Origin: Phycisphaerales bacterium
Lineage (GTDB): Bacteria; Planctomycetota; Phycisphaerae; Phycisphaerales; UBA1924
Length of the DNA stretch: 64,000 nucleotides
Direction: 5' to 3'
Assembly (NCBI GenBank): GCA_013360695.1
Contig: JABWBC010000002.1
Location: 1-64,000, forward strand
Shown: positions 48,030-56,732 of the stretch, piece by piece
How the letters are laid out: each line of letters opens with the position of its first letter
Position numbering within the stretch: the first letter of the stretch is position 1
Notes under the pieces: model-generated
What the model saw: only the letters and a program-made list of their open reading frames with translations
What the model was told of the DNA's origin: nothing
Databases searched by the model: none
Program-made: the position numbers and the translations under genes

Positions 48030-50252
48030 TCAGCACCCCGCGTCGAAGGCCTCGGCGAAGGCGTCGTAATCATCGCCGTTCACAAAGCCGTCGTGGTTGA
48101 AGTCCGCGCCGGGGTCGGCCTCATCAAAGAGCACCGCGAACTCGTCGTAGTCGTTGCCGTTGACAAAGCCGTCGTGGTTGAAGTCCGCCGGGCATGACGG
48201 GTAGGCCACGGTCAGCACCGCGATGCCGCGCGAGAGGCAGCTCATCCACAACTCATACCCGTCGGCGGTCTCTCGCACTTCCATGTCCGCGATCTGCGTG
48301 TGCGGGAGCCCTCCCCATTGCGCCGCGCCGTCCACGGGACCGGGGAACGTGCCGACCTGACCCGTCGCCGGGTCGTACCAGCACAGCCCGCCGTCGAAGT
48401 ACTGATAGGTGCTGATGTACACCATCCAGACTCGCCCGTCGGGTGTAGTGACAAGGGGCGTGACATATGCGCCCGGGAGCGCCCAGCCGTCCTCAGACTT
48501 CATCATGGTGTACGCGCCGGTGTCGGCGTCAAGCCGGATGAGCCCGCCGCCCGAGCCGCCCGCGCCGAGCATGACGCTGCACCCCAGCCACACCACGCCG
48601 TCGCGCGCCGGCGCCATGCCCCAGAAGGTGTCGCTCTGGCTGGTGAGTTCGGGGAAGTCGTCGATGGTGCGTGAGAAGCGGTACGTGCCGTCGGTGCGCG
48701 CCATTTCATAGCCCGCGTTGGCCCAGACGGTGCCGGGACGATCGAGGTCGGGGCGCATCGACTGCCCCCACGCCGCGATCTCGTAGTTGGTAAAGCCGCC
48801 GCTCTGGTAAATGCCGAGGCTGAAGTACTCGCCGAGCCCCCACAGACGCCCGAGCGAATCCTCGCCATAAGAAACCACGTCGCTCGAACCTCCGGGCACA
48901 TTCGACCAACTCGTGCCGTTGTACGACTTGGTGCCGTTGAACGTCGGGTTGACGACGACGTTTCCATTCGAGGGTCGAACGCACACGGCCTGGCTGTTGT
49001 CGGTCGGGAAGGGCCAGGACTTGCCCAGGCCGTAGTTGAGGTTGTTGAAGCCGGTCCAGCGCACGCCGTCGAAGTGAACCATGCCGCCCGCGCCGGGGCC
49101 GGCGTTGGCGCAGGCATAGACGCCGCCGTCGGGCGCGAGTGCGATGTCGTTGTTGAAGGAGTCAAACTGGCTCGTGTTGGTCACGCGGTGGCGTTGCCAC
49201 GCGCCGGTGGTAGGGTTGCGCTTTGCCGCCCCGCCCACGCCGCTCGCCCACACCGCGCCGGTCGAGTCCATCGCCAGGTCATAGGTCCAGTTGATATTGC
49301 CCCAGTCACCGAGCGAGAGCCACGACGTGCCGTTGTATCGGCGCACCTGCCCGTTGCTGATCGCCAGCGCCTCGCTGGGCCCGGTGACGCGCAGTACTTC
49401 ACCCCCGCCCCCGGGCGGCTGCGGCACGCCGATCCACGTTCCATCGGGGCGTCGACAATCCAGTACCGCGTTGAAGTTGTCGGCGAGCACGCGATAGACC
49501 CACATGTTTCCGGCCGCGTCGACGCACTTGTTCCCCGGCAGGTTGCGCGGATTACCGCTCGTCGAAGGGATCGTCGTCCACGACTGCGTCGCGCTGTCGT
49601 AGCGATCGGTCGTGCCGATCGAGCCGAGGGAATCGGCCGCCCAGAGGTAGTAGCCGCCGCTCGGCTTGGGCTGGATCGCCAGAACCTCCGGGCGCGACGA
49701 GCCGAGATAGGTCCACATGCCCGTAGAGGGATTGAAACGCATGAGCCCGCCGCCGCCCCACGCCGTCGCGTAGCCGCTGGCCCAGATCGTGCCGTCCGGC
49801 GCGATCTCGATATTCGTCACCCACCCGCCCGGCCAGGGAGAATTGCTCGCGTTGTAGTGTTTCAACGACGAGGGGCCGATGCTGGGATTGAACTTCAGCA
49901 CGCCGCGCCCGGTGCCCATCCACAGGTTGCCCTGCGCGTCCGGCGTGATGTCGCGCACGCGCGTGGTGCCGGTGTCGTTGGGGTGGCCGATCTCGGGGTA
50001 ATCGACGTTGGAAATGTTGAGCCAGCGGTTCTCGGCCTGAATGAACTTCGCCAGCCCGCCCTCCTCAAAGCCCGGGTCATAGCCGCCGATCCACGGGTCG
50101 TTGTCGGTGTCGATCCAGATCGCGTCGCAGTAGTCGCCCTGGATGCCCGTATTGCCGGGGCGGTAGTAGCGCCAGGAATAGGTGGGGTCGGTGGCCACGG
50201 CCGCCGCCGCCAGAAACATCGCTCCCATCGTCGCCGTCGCCCTCGCCGTCAT
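48030..50252 (-). CDS. Secreted propeller protein (two-component regulator propeller-like) with GC-type dockerin
   Basis: TYSWRYYRPGNTGIQGDYCDAIWIDTDNDPWIGGYDPGFEEGGLAKF; ITPDAQGNLWMGTGRGVLKFN; ends CPADFNHDGFVNGNDYDEFAVLFDEADPGADFNHDGFVNGDDYDAFAEAFDAGC. Confidence 0.92.
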   Translation of the reverse strand: MTARATATMGAMFLAAAAVATDPTYSWRYYRPGNTGIQGDYCDAIWIDTDNDPWIGGYDPGFEEGGLAKFIQAENRWLNISNVDYPEIGHPNDTGTTRVRDITPDAQGNLWMGTGRGVLKFNPSIGPSSLKHYNASNSPWPGGWVTNIEIAPDGTIWASGYATAWGGGGLMRFNPSTGMWTYLGSSRPEVLAIQPKPSGGYYLWAADSLGSIGTTDRYDSATQSWTTIPSTSGNPRNLPGNKCVDAAGNMWVYRVLADNFNAVLDCRRPDGTWIGVPQPPGGGGEVLRVTGPSEALAISNGQVRRYNGTSWLSLGDWGNINWTYDLAMDSTGAVWASGVGGAAKRNPTTGAWQRHRVTNTSQFDSFNNDIALAPDGGVYACANAGPGAGGMVHFDGVRWTGFNNLNYGLGKSWPFPTDNSQAVCVRPSNGNVVVNPTFNGTKSYNGTSWSNVPGGSSDVVSYGEDSLGRLWGLGEYFSLGIYQSGGFTNYEIAAWGQSMRPDLDRPGTVWANAGYEMARTDGTYRFSRTIDDFPELTSQSDTFWGMAPARDGVVWLGCSVMLGAGGSGGGLIRLDADTGAYTMMKSEDGWALPGAYVTPLVTTPDGRVWMVYISTYQYFDGGLCWYDPATGQVGTFPGPVDGAAQWGGLPHTQIADMEVRETADGYELWMSCLSRGIAVLTVAYPSCPADFNHDGFVNGNDYDEFAVLFDEADPGADFNHDGFVNGDDYDAFAEAFDAGC

Positions 50253-50289
50253 GTTTCAGTCTCCCGCCGAATGGTGTCCCCACACCTCC

Positions 50290-50318
50290 ATGCGACGTTC
50301 TGCGGATGAACATGTCAT
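50290..50318 (-). promoter_or_regulatory. Candidate bipartite promoter ATGACA-N15-CGTCGCAT
   Basis: Minus strand: ATGACAtgttcatccgcagaaCGTCGCATGGAGGT, 37 nt upstream of the 50252 start. Confidence 0.55.
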
Positions 50319-50481
50319 GATTCTTGAAGTCTGCGCCATCGCTTGGAAAGCCATCCAAACCGCGCACGAACATCAGCGATAACCGAGGTCGGTAACGAAA
50401 AAACGCCGGCGCCGGACGCGTGTTTCCCGCGCGCCCGACGCCGACGATATGGAAACGAGTTGGTGAACCCCGTCGGTCGCC

Positions 50482-51687
50482 TCAGCACCCGGCGTCGAAC
50501 GCCCCGGCGAACTCGTCGTAGTCGTTGCCGTTCACGAAACTGTCGTCATTGAAGTCCGCCGCCGCGTCACCGGCGTCGAAGGCCTCGGCGAATAGATCGT
50601 AATCATCGCCGTTGACGAAGCCATCCCCGTTGAAATCGGCGCTGCAGCCTGACGAGACGGCAAGTGCGCCACCCACCGAGAACTCCGATCCCGCTTGGGA
50701 GATGACCAAGCACTCATACACACCCTGGTCCAGAGCCGACACACCGTCGAGACGGAGCAGGGGTGTGCCCGAGCCGGAAATGATCGAGCCCGAAGTTGTC
50801 GCACCGTCGTCCAGCGGCAGTCCGTCGCGGCACCAGCGGAAAATCGCCTCGGGAGGTGAGACCTGACAATCAAACACCGCGCTCGAACCGATTGAAACCT
50901 GTTGGTCGGAGGGCGTCTGAGTAAAGAGCGAGCGCGGTCCGGATCGCACCACGAAATTGTTCGCGACCTGGAACGAGACAATCTCATTCCTTGCCTCCAG
51001 CGCGATAAACCCGAAGCTGGGTGTAAATGGCAACGTGACCTCGGCGATCCAACGAGCGTTGGCGTTGACGGACACCCGGTTCGTCGTGGGGTCGTATGCG
51101 ATACCGATCGGAGTGAATCCACTGAACGCGTTGCCCGACGCGCCCGTGCCCGAGGCCAGCACCCCGTACGGCGCCTTGGCCGTCAGTTGCCAGGCTCCCT
51201 CGCCGTCGTACAAAAGCCAGAACTCTCCGGCGACACCGAGGTTGTCTTGCAGCGGCGTCGCGGCCCTGGTGACTCCAATTGCGATGCCATCGCTCGCGAA
51301 GGAGAAATCGACAACATGCACCGTCGCCGCAAAGGCGCCGGATGGCACGAACGGGACGAAGCAGTCGGCGTGCCCTTCGCCCGCGATGGTGCCGTTGCTG
51401 GAATACGTCTGGTCCTCGGGCCATTCGAACGCGTCCACGGAAGACGCCGCGAAGAACCAACCGTCACCGTCACCGTCCGACGCGGTCCAACGCACCGTTC
51501 CATCGGCGGGTATCTGCGTCCAGAAATCGTGCAGGTTTGTGTGCACGCCCGCATCACGTTCCCGCCCGTTGCCCTTGGGACGCGGTCCGAGCGTGAACGC
51601 GTCCCGAATCAAAACGTCCACTTGGGCGGAAGCTGGCACGGCGAGCGCGAGGACGGTCAGCAACGCGACGAAAGCCCGACGACGCAT
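50482..51687 (-). CDS. Secreted protein with Ig-like region and GC-type dockerin
   Basis: MRRRAFVALLTVLALAVPASAQ signal peptide; Ig-like SSAVFDCQVSPPEAIFRWCRDGLPLDDG...DQGVYECLVISQAG; ends CSADFNGDGFVNGDDYDLFAEAFDAGDAAADFNDDSFVNGNDYDEFAGAFDAGC. Confidence 0.9.
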   Translation of the reverse strand: MRRRAFVALLTVLALAVPASAQVDVLIRDAFTLGPRPKGNGRERDAGVHTNLHDFWTQIPADGTVRWTASDGDGDGWFFAASSVDAFEWPEDQTYSSNGTIAGEGHADCFVPFVPSGAFAATVHVVDFSFASDGIAIGVTRAATPLQDNLGVAGEFWLLYDGEGAWQLTAKAPYGVLASGTGASGNAFSGFTPIGIAYDPTTNRVSVNANARWIAEVTLPFTPSFGFIALEARNEIVSFQVANNFVVRSGPRSLFTQTPSDQQVSIGSSAVFDCQVSPPEAIFRWCRDGLPLDDGATTSGSIISGSGTPLLRLDGVSALDQGVYECLVISQAGSEFSVGGALAVSSGCSADFNGDGFVNGDDYDLFAEAFDAGDAAADFNDDSFVNGNDYDEFAGAFDAGC

Positions 51688-51738
51688 GGTCAACTCCTTC
51701 ACCCGCCGCGGCGATCGTGCCGCGGTGGAATCGTATCC

Positions 51739-51767
51739 ATGCGGCGAACTCAGCGCGGCGTTGTCAA
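51739..51767 (-). promoter_or_regulatory. Candidate bipartite promoter TTGACA-N15-CGCCGCAT
   Basis: Minus strand: TTGACAacgccgcgctgagttCGCCGCATGGATAC, 51 nt upstream of the 51687 start. Confidence 0.55.
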
Positions 51768-51784
51768 GAATCTGGAGACGCGGC

Positions 51785-54373
51785 CTAACAGCCGAGGTCA
51801 AATCGTTCGGCGAACTCGTCGTAGTCGTTGCCGTTCACAAACCCGTCATTGTTGAAGTCCGCCGCCGCGTCGCCCGCGTCGAAGGCCTCGGCAAAGGCGT
51901 CGTAGTCATCGCCGTTCACGAAGCCGTCCCCGTTGAAGTCGGCGGGGCAGTTGAGCCCCTCGCACTCGTCGGGTATCCCGTTGTGGTTAGTGTCGCGGCT
52001 GGCCTGCGGAAAATTGAGGTGAAGGTGCCAGGTTGAATAACCCTCGGGGCGGGTAAGCGCGTCGAGACGCCCGTCGTTGTTGAGATCGCCGACCGACATC
52101 CAGTCCGCGGAGTTGCGGACGCCGCGCGTGATCGACCGGCTGTCGACCAGCCCCGAGCCGTTGTTGTAATAGACCGCGGCGGAGGACGGATAGCCGCTGC
52201 TGATCCGCCCGATGGACATGAAGTCCAGATCGTTGTCCAGATCGGCGTCGAACACAGACGGCCCCAATTGGCGCGTGTAGCCGTAACCTCCGAGGGAGGC
52301 GACCAGTGAGGGGCCGCCGAGCACGCCGCCCTCGTTCTCGAAGAGCCAAACTCCCAGGCAGACGGCGAGCAGATCGTCGTCGGAATCGTGGTCCCAGTCA
52401 CCCACCCAGAAGTTCCCGGGGCCCGTGGCGAAGTTGGGCGCGAGCTCGTACGTCCGCGTCTCGTACGAGCCGAACGTGCCGTCGCCGTTGTTGGGATAGA
52501 TCAGGAAAGCCTCGAGCGCTGGATCGACCGCTTGTCCGCCGAGGCCGGCGAAGAGTTCGGGCGCGCCGTCGCCGTTGACGTCGCCGAACCAGATGCTCCC
52601 GAGGAAGCGCGGCGTATTGACCTCGTAATAGGGCGCGAAATGCCCCTGCCCGTCGCCCAGGCTGATCCGGACGAACGCCTCGATGTTGTTGTTGTAGGTC
52701 CAGGTCCAGATGAGGTCGAGCTCGCCGTCGTTGTTGACGTCGTGCGTGATCGCATCGATGTAGACGTAGAGGTCCGAGGCGATCTCCGGCCCGAACGTGC
52801 CGTCTCCGTTGTTCATCTTGACGAAGCAGTGCCCGCCGAGGCTGAGCAGGTCGAGATCGCCGTCGCGGTCGATGTCGCGGGCGAGGATCTGGCCCGCGGC
52901 GCTCAGGGTGGTGATCTGCGCCGGACCGAAGCGGTTGTTCCCGATGCCGGGGAGCAGTCGGAACTCATGGCCGAGCGTGGAGTACGTGCAGAGATCGGCG
53001 ACGCCATCGCCGGACAGGTCCGCGATGAACGGATAGAACGCGGCGTCGGCGCGACGCATCGTGATGATCGCCTCGAAGTTCAGGTTGTCGAGGTTCTTGA
53101 GCAGACTGAACGTGTACGCCTGGCCGTTGGCGGTAACGATCTCCGGCGCGGCGCTCCCGATCACGTTGCCGATGCTAATCGTGCCCGGCCCGTCGCCGCT
53201 GGTCGCGAAAGACTGGGAATGGCTGAGCAACCCGGCGCTGTTCTTGTAGACATGCACGCAGTGTTCGGCGGGGTCGCCCCAGATCAGATCGGGCCAGGCG
53301 TCGCCGTCGAGGTCGCGCACCGCGAGCTTTCCCGCTTCGCCGGCGATGACGGGGTGCGGCCCCAGGGTCTGGGAGAGCGTGAACGCCCCGACGCCATTGT
53401 TGTTCCAAATCGTCGCCGACTCGCTGTCCTGCGCCGAAACGATGACCTCGGCGTCTCCGTCCTTGTCCAGATCGGCGAGCGCCACGTCGTGGGGCTTGGA
53501 GTACAGCGAGGTCTGGGCGTAACCCGGAATCGTGAGCGTGGCGTGGCCTGCAAAGACGCCGCCGCCGCTGTTCCGCAGGAGCGTGATCGTTCCCGGCCCG
53601 AGGGGAAACGCGAAGATGTGCGTGTTGCCGACCGCGATGTCCGGGAGTTCGTCCCCCGTGAAGTCGCCGATCGCCAGCGACGCGGGCTGATCTCCCACCG
53701 CATAGGAGACGCGCGCCGAGAACGTCCCGTTCCCGTTGTTCTTGAAGATGTTGATCGTGTTGGTGTTGTCGCACGCGACGCCCAGGTCCAGGTCGCCGTC
53801 GACGTCAACATCGCCGATGGCTATCCCGAGGTTTCGGGCCTGAGCCGTCAGCGCGACCGGCGCCGCGAACGCGCCGGCGCCGCTGGAAAGTAGCACCTGC
53901 ACCTTGGCAAAGCCCGCGTCGGCGCCCGCCAGGTCGTCGCGACCATCGGCGTTGAGATCGCCCACGACGAAGGAATAGATCACCGCGTTGTCGAGCAGAT
54001 AGCGCAGGTGAAACACCAGCGCCGGCCCGGCGTCGTTGCGCCACAGCGAGACCGAGCACCCGCTGCTCCCCTGCGCAGAGGACGTGACGCAATCGAGATC
54101 GCCGTCTTGGTCAAAGTCGATCAGCGCCGTAGCGTAAACGCGGTTCTGTGCCTGCGGGTCGACCCAGTGCTCGACCGCGGACTGGAACCGAGGTCGCGAC
54201 ACGTCCGCGGCGTCGGGCACCCCGTTGAGATTGCAGTCCGCCGCCGTTCCGTTCCGGATCTCGTAAGCGTCAAACGACGCGTTTCCGTTGGCGTCCTGGG
54301 CCCGCGCGGCCTGGGCCGCGGCCATCGCCGCCATGACAGCCAAGACCCCGCGCCGAATCATGTTCTTTTTCAT
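51785..54373 (-). CDS. Secreted FG-GAP/VCBS-repeat protein with GC-type dockerin
   Basis: MKKNMIRRGVLAVMAAMAAAQAARAQ; repeats VDVDGDLDLGVACDNTNTINIFKNNGNGTF; ends CPADFNGDGFVNGDDYDAFAEAFDAGDAAADFNNDGFVNGNDYDEFAERFDLGC. Confidence 0.93.
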   Translation of the reverse strand: MKKNMIRRGVLAVMAAMAAAQAARAQDANGNASFDAYEIRNGTAADCNLNGVPDAADVSRPRFQSAVEHWVDPQAQNRVYATALIDFDQDGDLDCVTSSAQGSSGCSVSLWRNDAGPALVFHLRYLLDNAVIYSFVVGDLNADGRDDLAGADAGFAKVQVLLSSGAGAFAAPVALTAQARNLGIAIGDVDVDGDLDLGVACDNTNTINIFKNNGNGTFSARVSYAVGDQPASLAIGDFTGDELPDIAVGNTHIFAFPLGPGTITLLRNSGGGVFAGHATLTIPGYAQTSLYSKPHDVALADLDKDGDAEVIVSAQDSESATIWNNNGVGAFTLSQTLGPHPVIAGEAGKLAVRDLDGDAWPDLIWGDPAEHCVHVYKNSAGLLSHSQSFATSGDGPGTISIGNVIGSAAPEIVTANGQAYTFSLLKNLDNLNFEAIITMRRADAAFYPFIADLSGDGVADLCTYSTLGHEFRLLPGIGNNRFGPAQITTLSAAGQILARDIDRDGDLDLLSLGGHCFVKMNNGDGTFGPEIASDLYVYIDAITHDVNNDGELDLIWTWTYNNNIEAFVRISLGDGQGHFAPYYEVNTPRFLGSIWFGDVNGDGAPELFAGLGGQAVDPALEAFLIYPNNGDGTFGSYETRTYELAPNFATGPGNFWVGDWDHDSDDDLLAVCLGVWLFENEGGVLGGPSLVASLGGYGYTRQLGPSVFDADLDNDLDFMSIGRISSGYPSSAAVYYNNGSGLVDSRSITRGVRNSADWMSVGDLNNDGRLDALTRPEGYSTWHLHLNFPQASRDTNHNGIPDECEGLNCPADFNGDGFVNGDDYDAFAEAFDAGDAAADFNNDGFVNGNDYDEFAERFDLGC

Positions 54374-54405
54374 GTAATCCTCCGCTCCGCCCGGGGCCAC
54401 ACTTC

Positions 54406-54434
54406 ACGCGGCTTTCCGCCGCCGGCGCTCGCAC
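54406..54434 (-). promoter_or_regulatory. Weak variant of the bipartite element (GTGCGA-N15-AGCCGCGT)
   Basis: Same 15-nt spacing, 32 nt upstream of the 54373 start; -35-like half diverges. Confidence 0.25.
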
Positions 54435-54478
54435 GATTCACGACCAAGCAACCCGACCCGTTCGACCAGTTCCCGGCC

Positions 54479-56395
54479 TCAACAGCCCGCGTCGAATGCC
54501 CCGGCGAACTCGTCGTAGTCGTTGCCGTTCACAAACCCGTCATTGTTAAAGTCCGCCGACGCGTCCCCCGCGTCGAAGGCCTCGGCGAACAGATCGTAAT
54601 CATCACCGTTCACGAAGCCGTCCCCATTGAAGTCAGCGGCGCACGAGCCCGCGCCGATCGTCGAGCACGCGGAGAACTCCGACGTGTCGAGCGTCGACTG
54701 ACGCGTCGCGGTCGCGGTGACCACGCCGCCCACCACGGCGTCATCGCCCAGAAGCGTCACATCAAACGAGGCGTTGCCCGACGCATTCGTATCCACCTCC
54801 ACCGCGCCGAGGTAGAACTTTCCTTCGCCAAAGCTGCTGGGGTCGCACGAGGGCGACGCGAAAAACTCGATCGTGAATCGCTCGTTGGCCACGCTGTTGA
54901 ACGCGCCCGTAACATGCAGGGACTGGCCCGAGAGCTCCGCGCTGCCGACCACCGGGAAGTTCTGGAGTCGATTGGCGCCGCTGTCGGCGTCGCCCGCGTC
55001 GTTGGGCGTCGGCCCGTCGGCGCCGGTGTTCTTGGCCAGCTCGATCCCCAGCCCCCCGCAATCAAAGATCGAGTTTCCCGAGATCGTCACGCCGTCGGAG
55101 AGCGTTCCGACGAGGATGCCGAACGTCTCGACGCCCGAGATGGTGTTGCCCTGGCCGGGGAGCGGCCCGCCGATGGTGACGTTGCCGGTGGTCTGGCGCG
55201 CGGTGCCCGGCGACACCGTGACGCCGCGACGGGTGGGGATGACGGTTACCCCGTCCGCCGCCAGCCCGATGGTGTTGCCCTCGATGACCGTCGTGTCGTT
55301 GTTGGCGTTCATGGCGCTGACAAAGATGGCGTCGCCGAAGATCTGGCCCTGGTAGTGATTCGCGCCCAGGGTCCGCAGGCCCGCCACGAGGTTGCCGCGC
55401 ACGACGGTGTTGATCGAGTCGGTGACGCCCACGCCGGTGGGCCCGATCTGGGGCTGGCGCGCCATGCCGTCGGGCGTGGTGCCGATGTAGTTCCCCTCGA
55501 TGACGGTGTCCTTGGCCCAGACGACGCTCATCTGCGTTCCGGTGGGGAAGCCCTCCTCGCCGTAGTAGCCGTAGCCCGAGATGGTGTTTCGCTCCGCGGG
55601 CGTGGGCCCGCCGATACGGTTGCCGGTGGGATAGACGCAGTACTGGCTGCCCACGACGCTGCAGCGCGTGAGACGGTTGCCGATGACGACGTTGTCGTTC
55701 GACCAGCAGGCGATCTCGACGAACGACAGCACGTTGCCCTCGCCCGCGCCGGTGCCGCCGATGATGTTGCCCGTCGCGACCGGCCCGCCGAAGTTGCCGT
55801 CGATGCGCACGCTGTCGGTGGTGCAGCCGATCACGCGGTTCTGGTTGCCCGAGATGTGGACCGACGCGCCGAACGCGTTGCCGCCCGTGCCGTCGAGCGC
55901 CTTGACGACGTTCCCGTTTCCGAACAGATAGATGAACGCGGCCCCGTTGGGCGGGCCGAAGTACACGAGCCCCAGTTCGTTGCCGTTCGGATTGGTGTCG
56001 CCCGTGAAGGCGGTCTGGGTCGAGCAATCGATCGTGGTGTCGTTGGAGGAGAGGCTGAGCGGGCCGTCGAGCTCGATCGTCGCGCGATTGGGATAGAACG
56101 GATGCCACAGGCTCTGCGGGATGGCGAACCCGATCGTCTGCGCCCCCGGGGTGTTGTCCGCGGCGATCATCGCCTCGCGCAGCGACACCTTTCCGTTGGG
56201 CCCGGGAAGGTCGGCGAGCGTGCCGCTCCACGGAATATCGACGAGGTCGTTGGCGGAATCAACGGTGATCGTCTGCCCGGCCGTCGTGCCGCAAGCGCAG
56301 GCCAGGCCAGCAATGGCCGCCAGCAGGCCCGCCCGAGCCCTGTTCAAGTCGGCGTAGCGGCCGTGATAGGTTGCCTGGTTCGCCTGCTTTCTCAT
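54479..56395 (-). CDS. Secreted right-handed beta-helix protein with GC-type dockerin (paralogue of 46145..47953)
   Basis: GQTITVDSANDLVDIPWSGTLADLPGPNGKVSLREAMIAADNTPGAQTIGF; VIEGNYIGTTPDGMARQ; ends CAADFNGDGFVNGDDYDLFAEAFDAGDASADFNNDGFVNGNDYDEFAGAFDAGC. Confidence 0.92.
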   Translation of the reverse strand: MRKQANQATYHGRYADLNRARAGLLAAIAGLACACGTTAGQTITVDSANDLVDIPWSGTLADLPGPNGKVSLREAMIAADNTPGAQTIGFAIPQSLWHPFYPNRATIELDGPLSLSSNDTTIDCSTQTAFTGDTNPNGNELGLVYFGPPNGAAFIYLFGNGNVVKALDGTGGNAFGASVHISGNQNRVIGCTTDSVRIDGNFGGPVATGNIIGGTGAGEGNVLSFVEIACWSNDNVVIGNRLTRCSVVGSQYCVYPTGNRIGGPTPAERNTISGYGYYGEEGFPTGTQMSVVWAKDTVIEGNYIGTTPDGMARQPQIGPTGVGVTDSINTVVRGNLVAGLRTLGANHYQGQIFGDAIFVSAMNANNDTTVIEGNTIGLAADGVTVIPTRRGVTVSPGTARQTTGNVTIGGPLPGQGNTISGVETFGILVGTLSDGVTISGNSIFDCGGLGIELAKNTGADGPTPNDAGDADSGANRLQNFPVVGSAELSGQSLHVTGAFNSVANERFTIEFFASPSCDPSSFGEGKFYLGAVEVDTNASGNASFDVTLLGDDAVVGGVVTATATRQSTLDTSEFSACSTIGAGSCAADFNGDGFVNGDDYDLFAEAFDAGDASADFNNDGFVNGNDYDEFAGAFDAGC

Positions 56396-56431
56396 GGTGA
56401 TTCCTCCGGCCGCGCGTGCGGCACGACCTTC

Positions 56432-56460
56432 ATGCGACGGTTCTTTGCCGCTTTTCGCAG
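56432..56460 (-). promoter_or_regulatory. Partial bipartite element (CTGCGA-N15-CGTCGCAT)
   Basis: Perfect downstream half CGTCGCATGAAGG, 36 nt upstream of the 56395 start; -35-like half diverges. Confidence 0.4.
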
Positions 56461-56732
56461 GATTTCCGATCCTTCGTCTCCGGCTTTGGACAGGCCCGGG
56501 CCGTCGGACGCGGCGGATTTTGGAGAGTTCCGGCCCCGGTCAAAATCCGATCGTCACTTCCCCCTCATTGGGCGGGTGGGGTGGGCACTCGCCTCCCTTC
56601 GCAACCCATGGGAGTACCCCCGGGGCTGGATGCCTCGGGGGTTCGGATGGTCCTTGCACGCTTTGGGGACGATTGCTTCGGGCTCCGGCCGGATCCGGAC
56701 GACGCGGGATTGCAGCGCGTCGGCGGCCGACC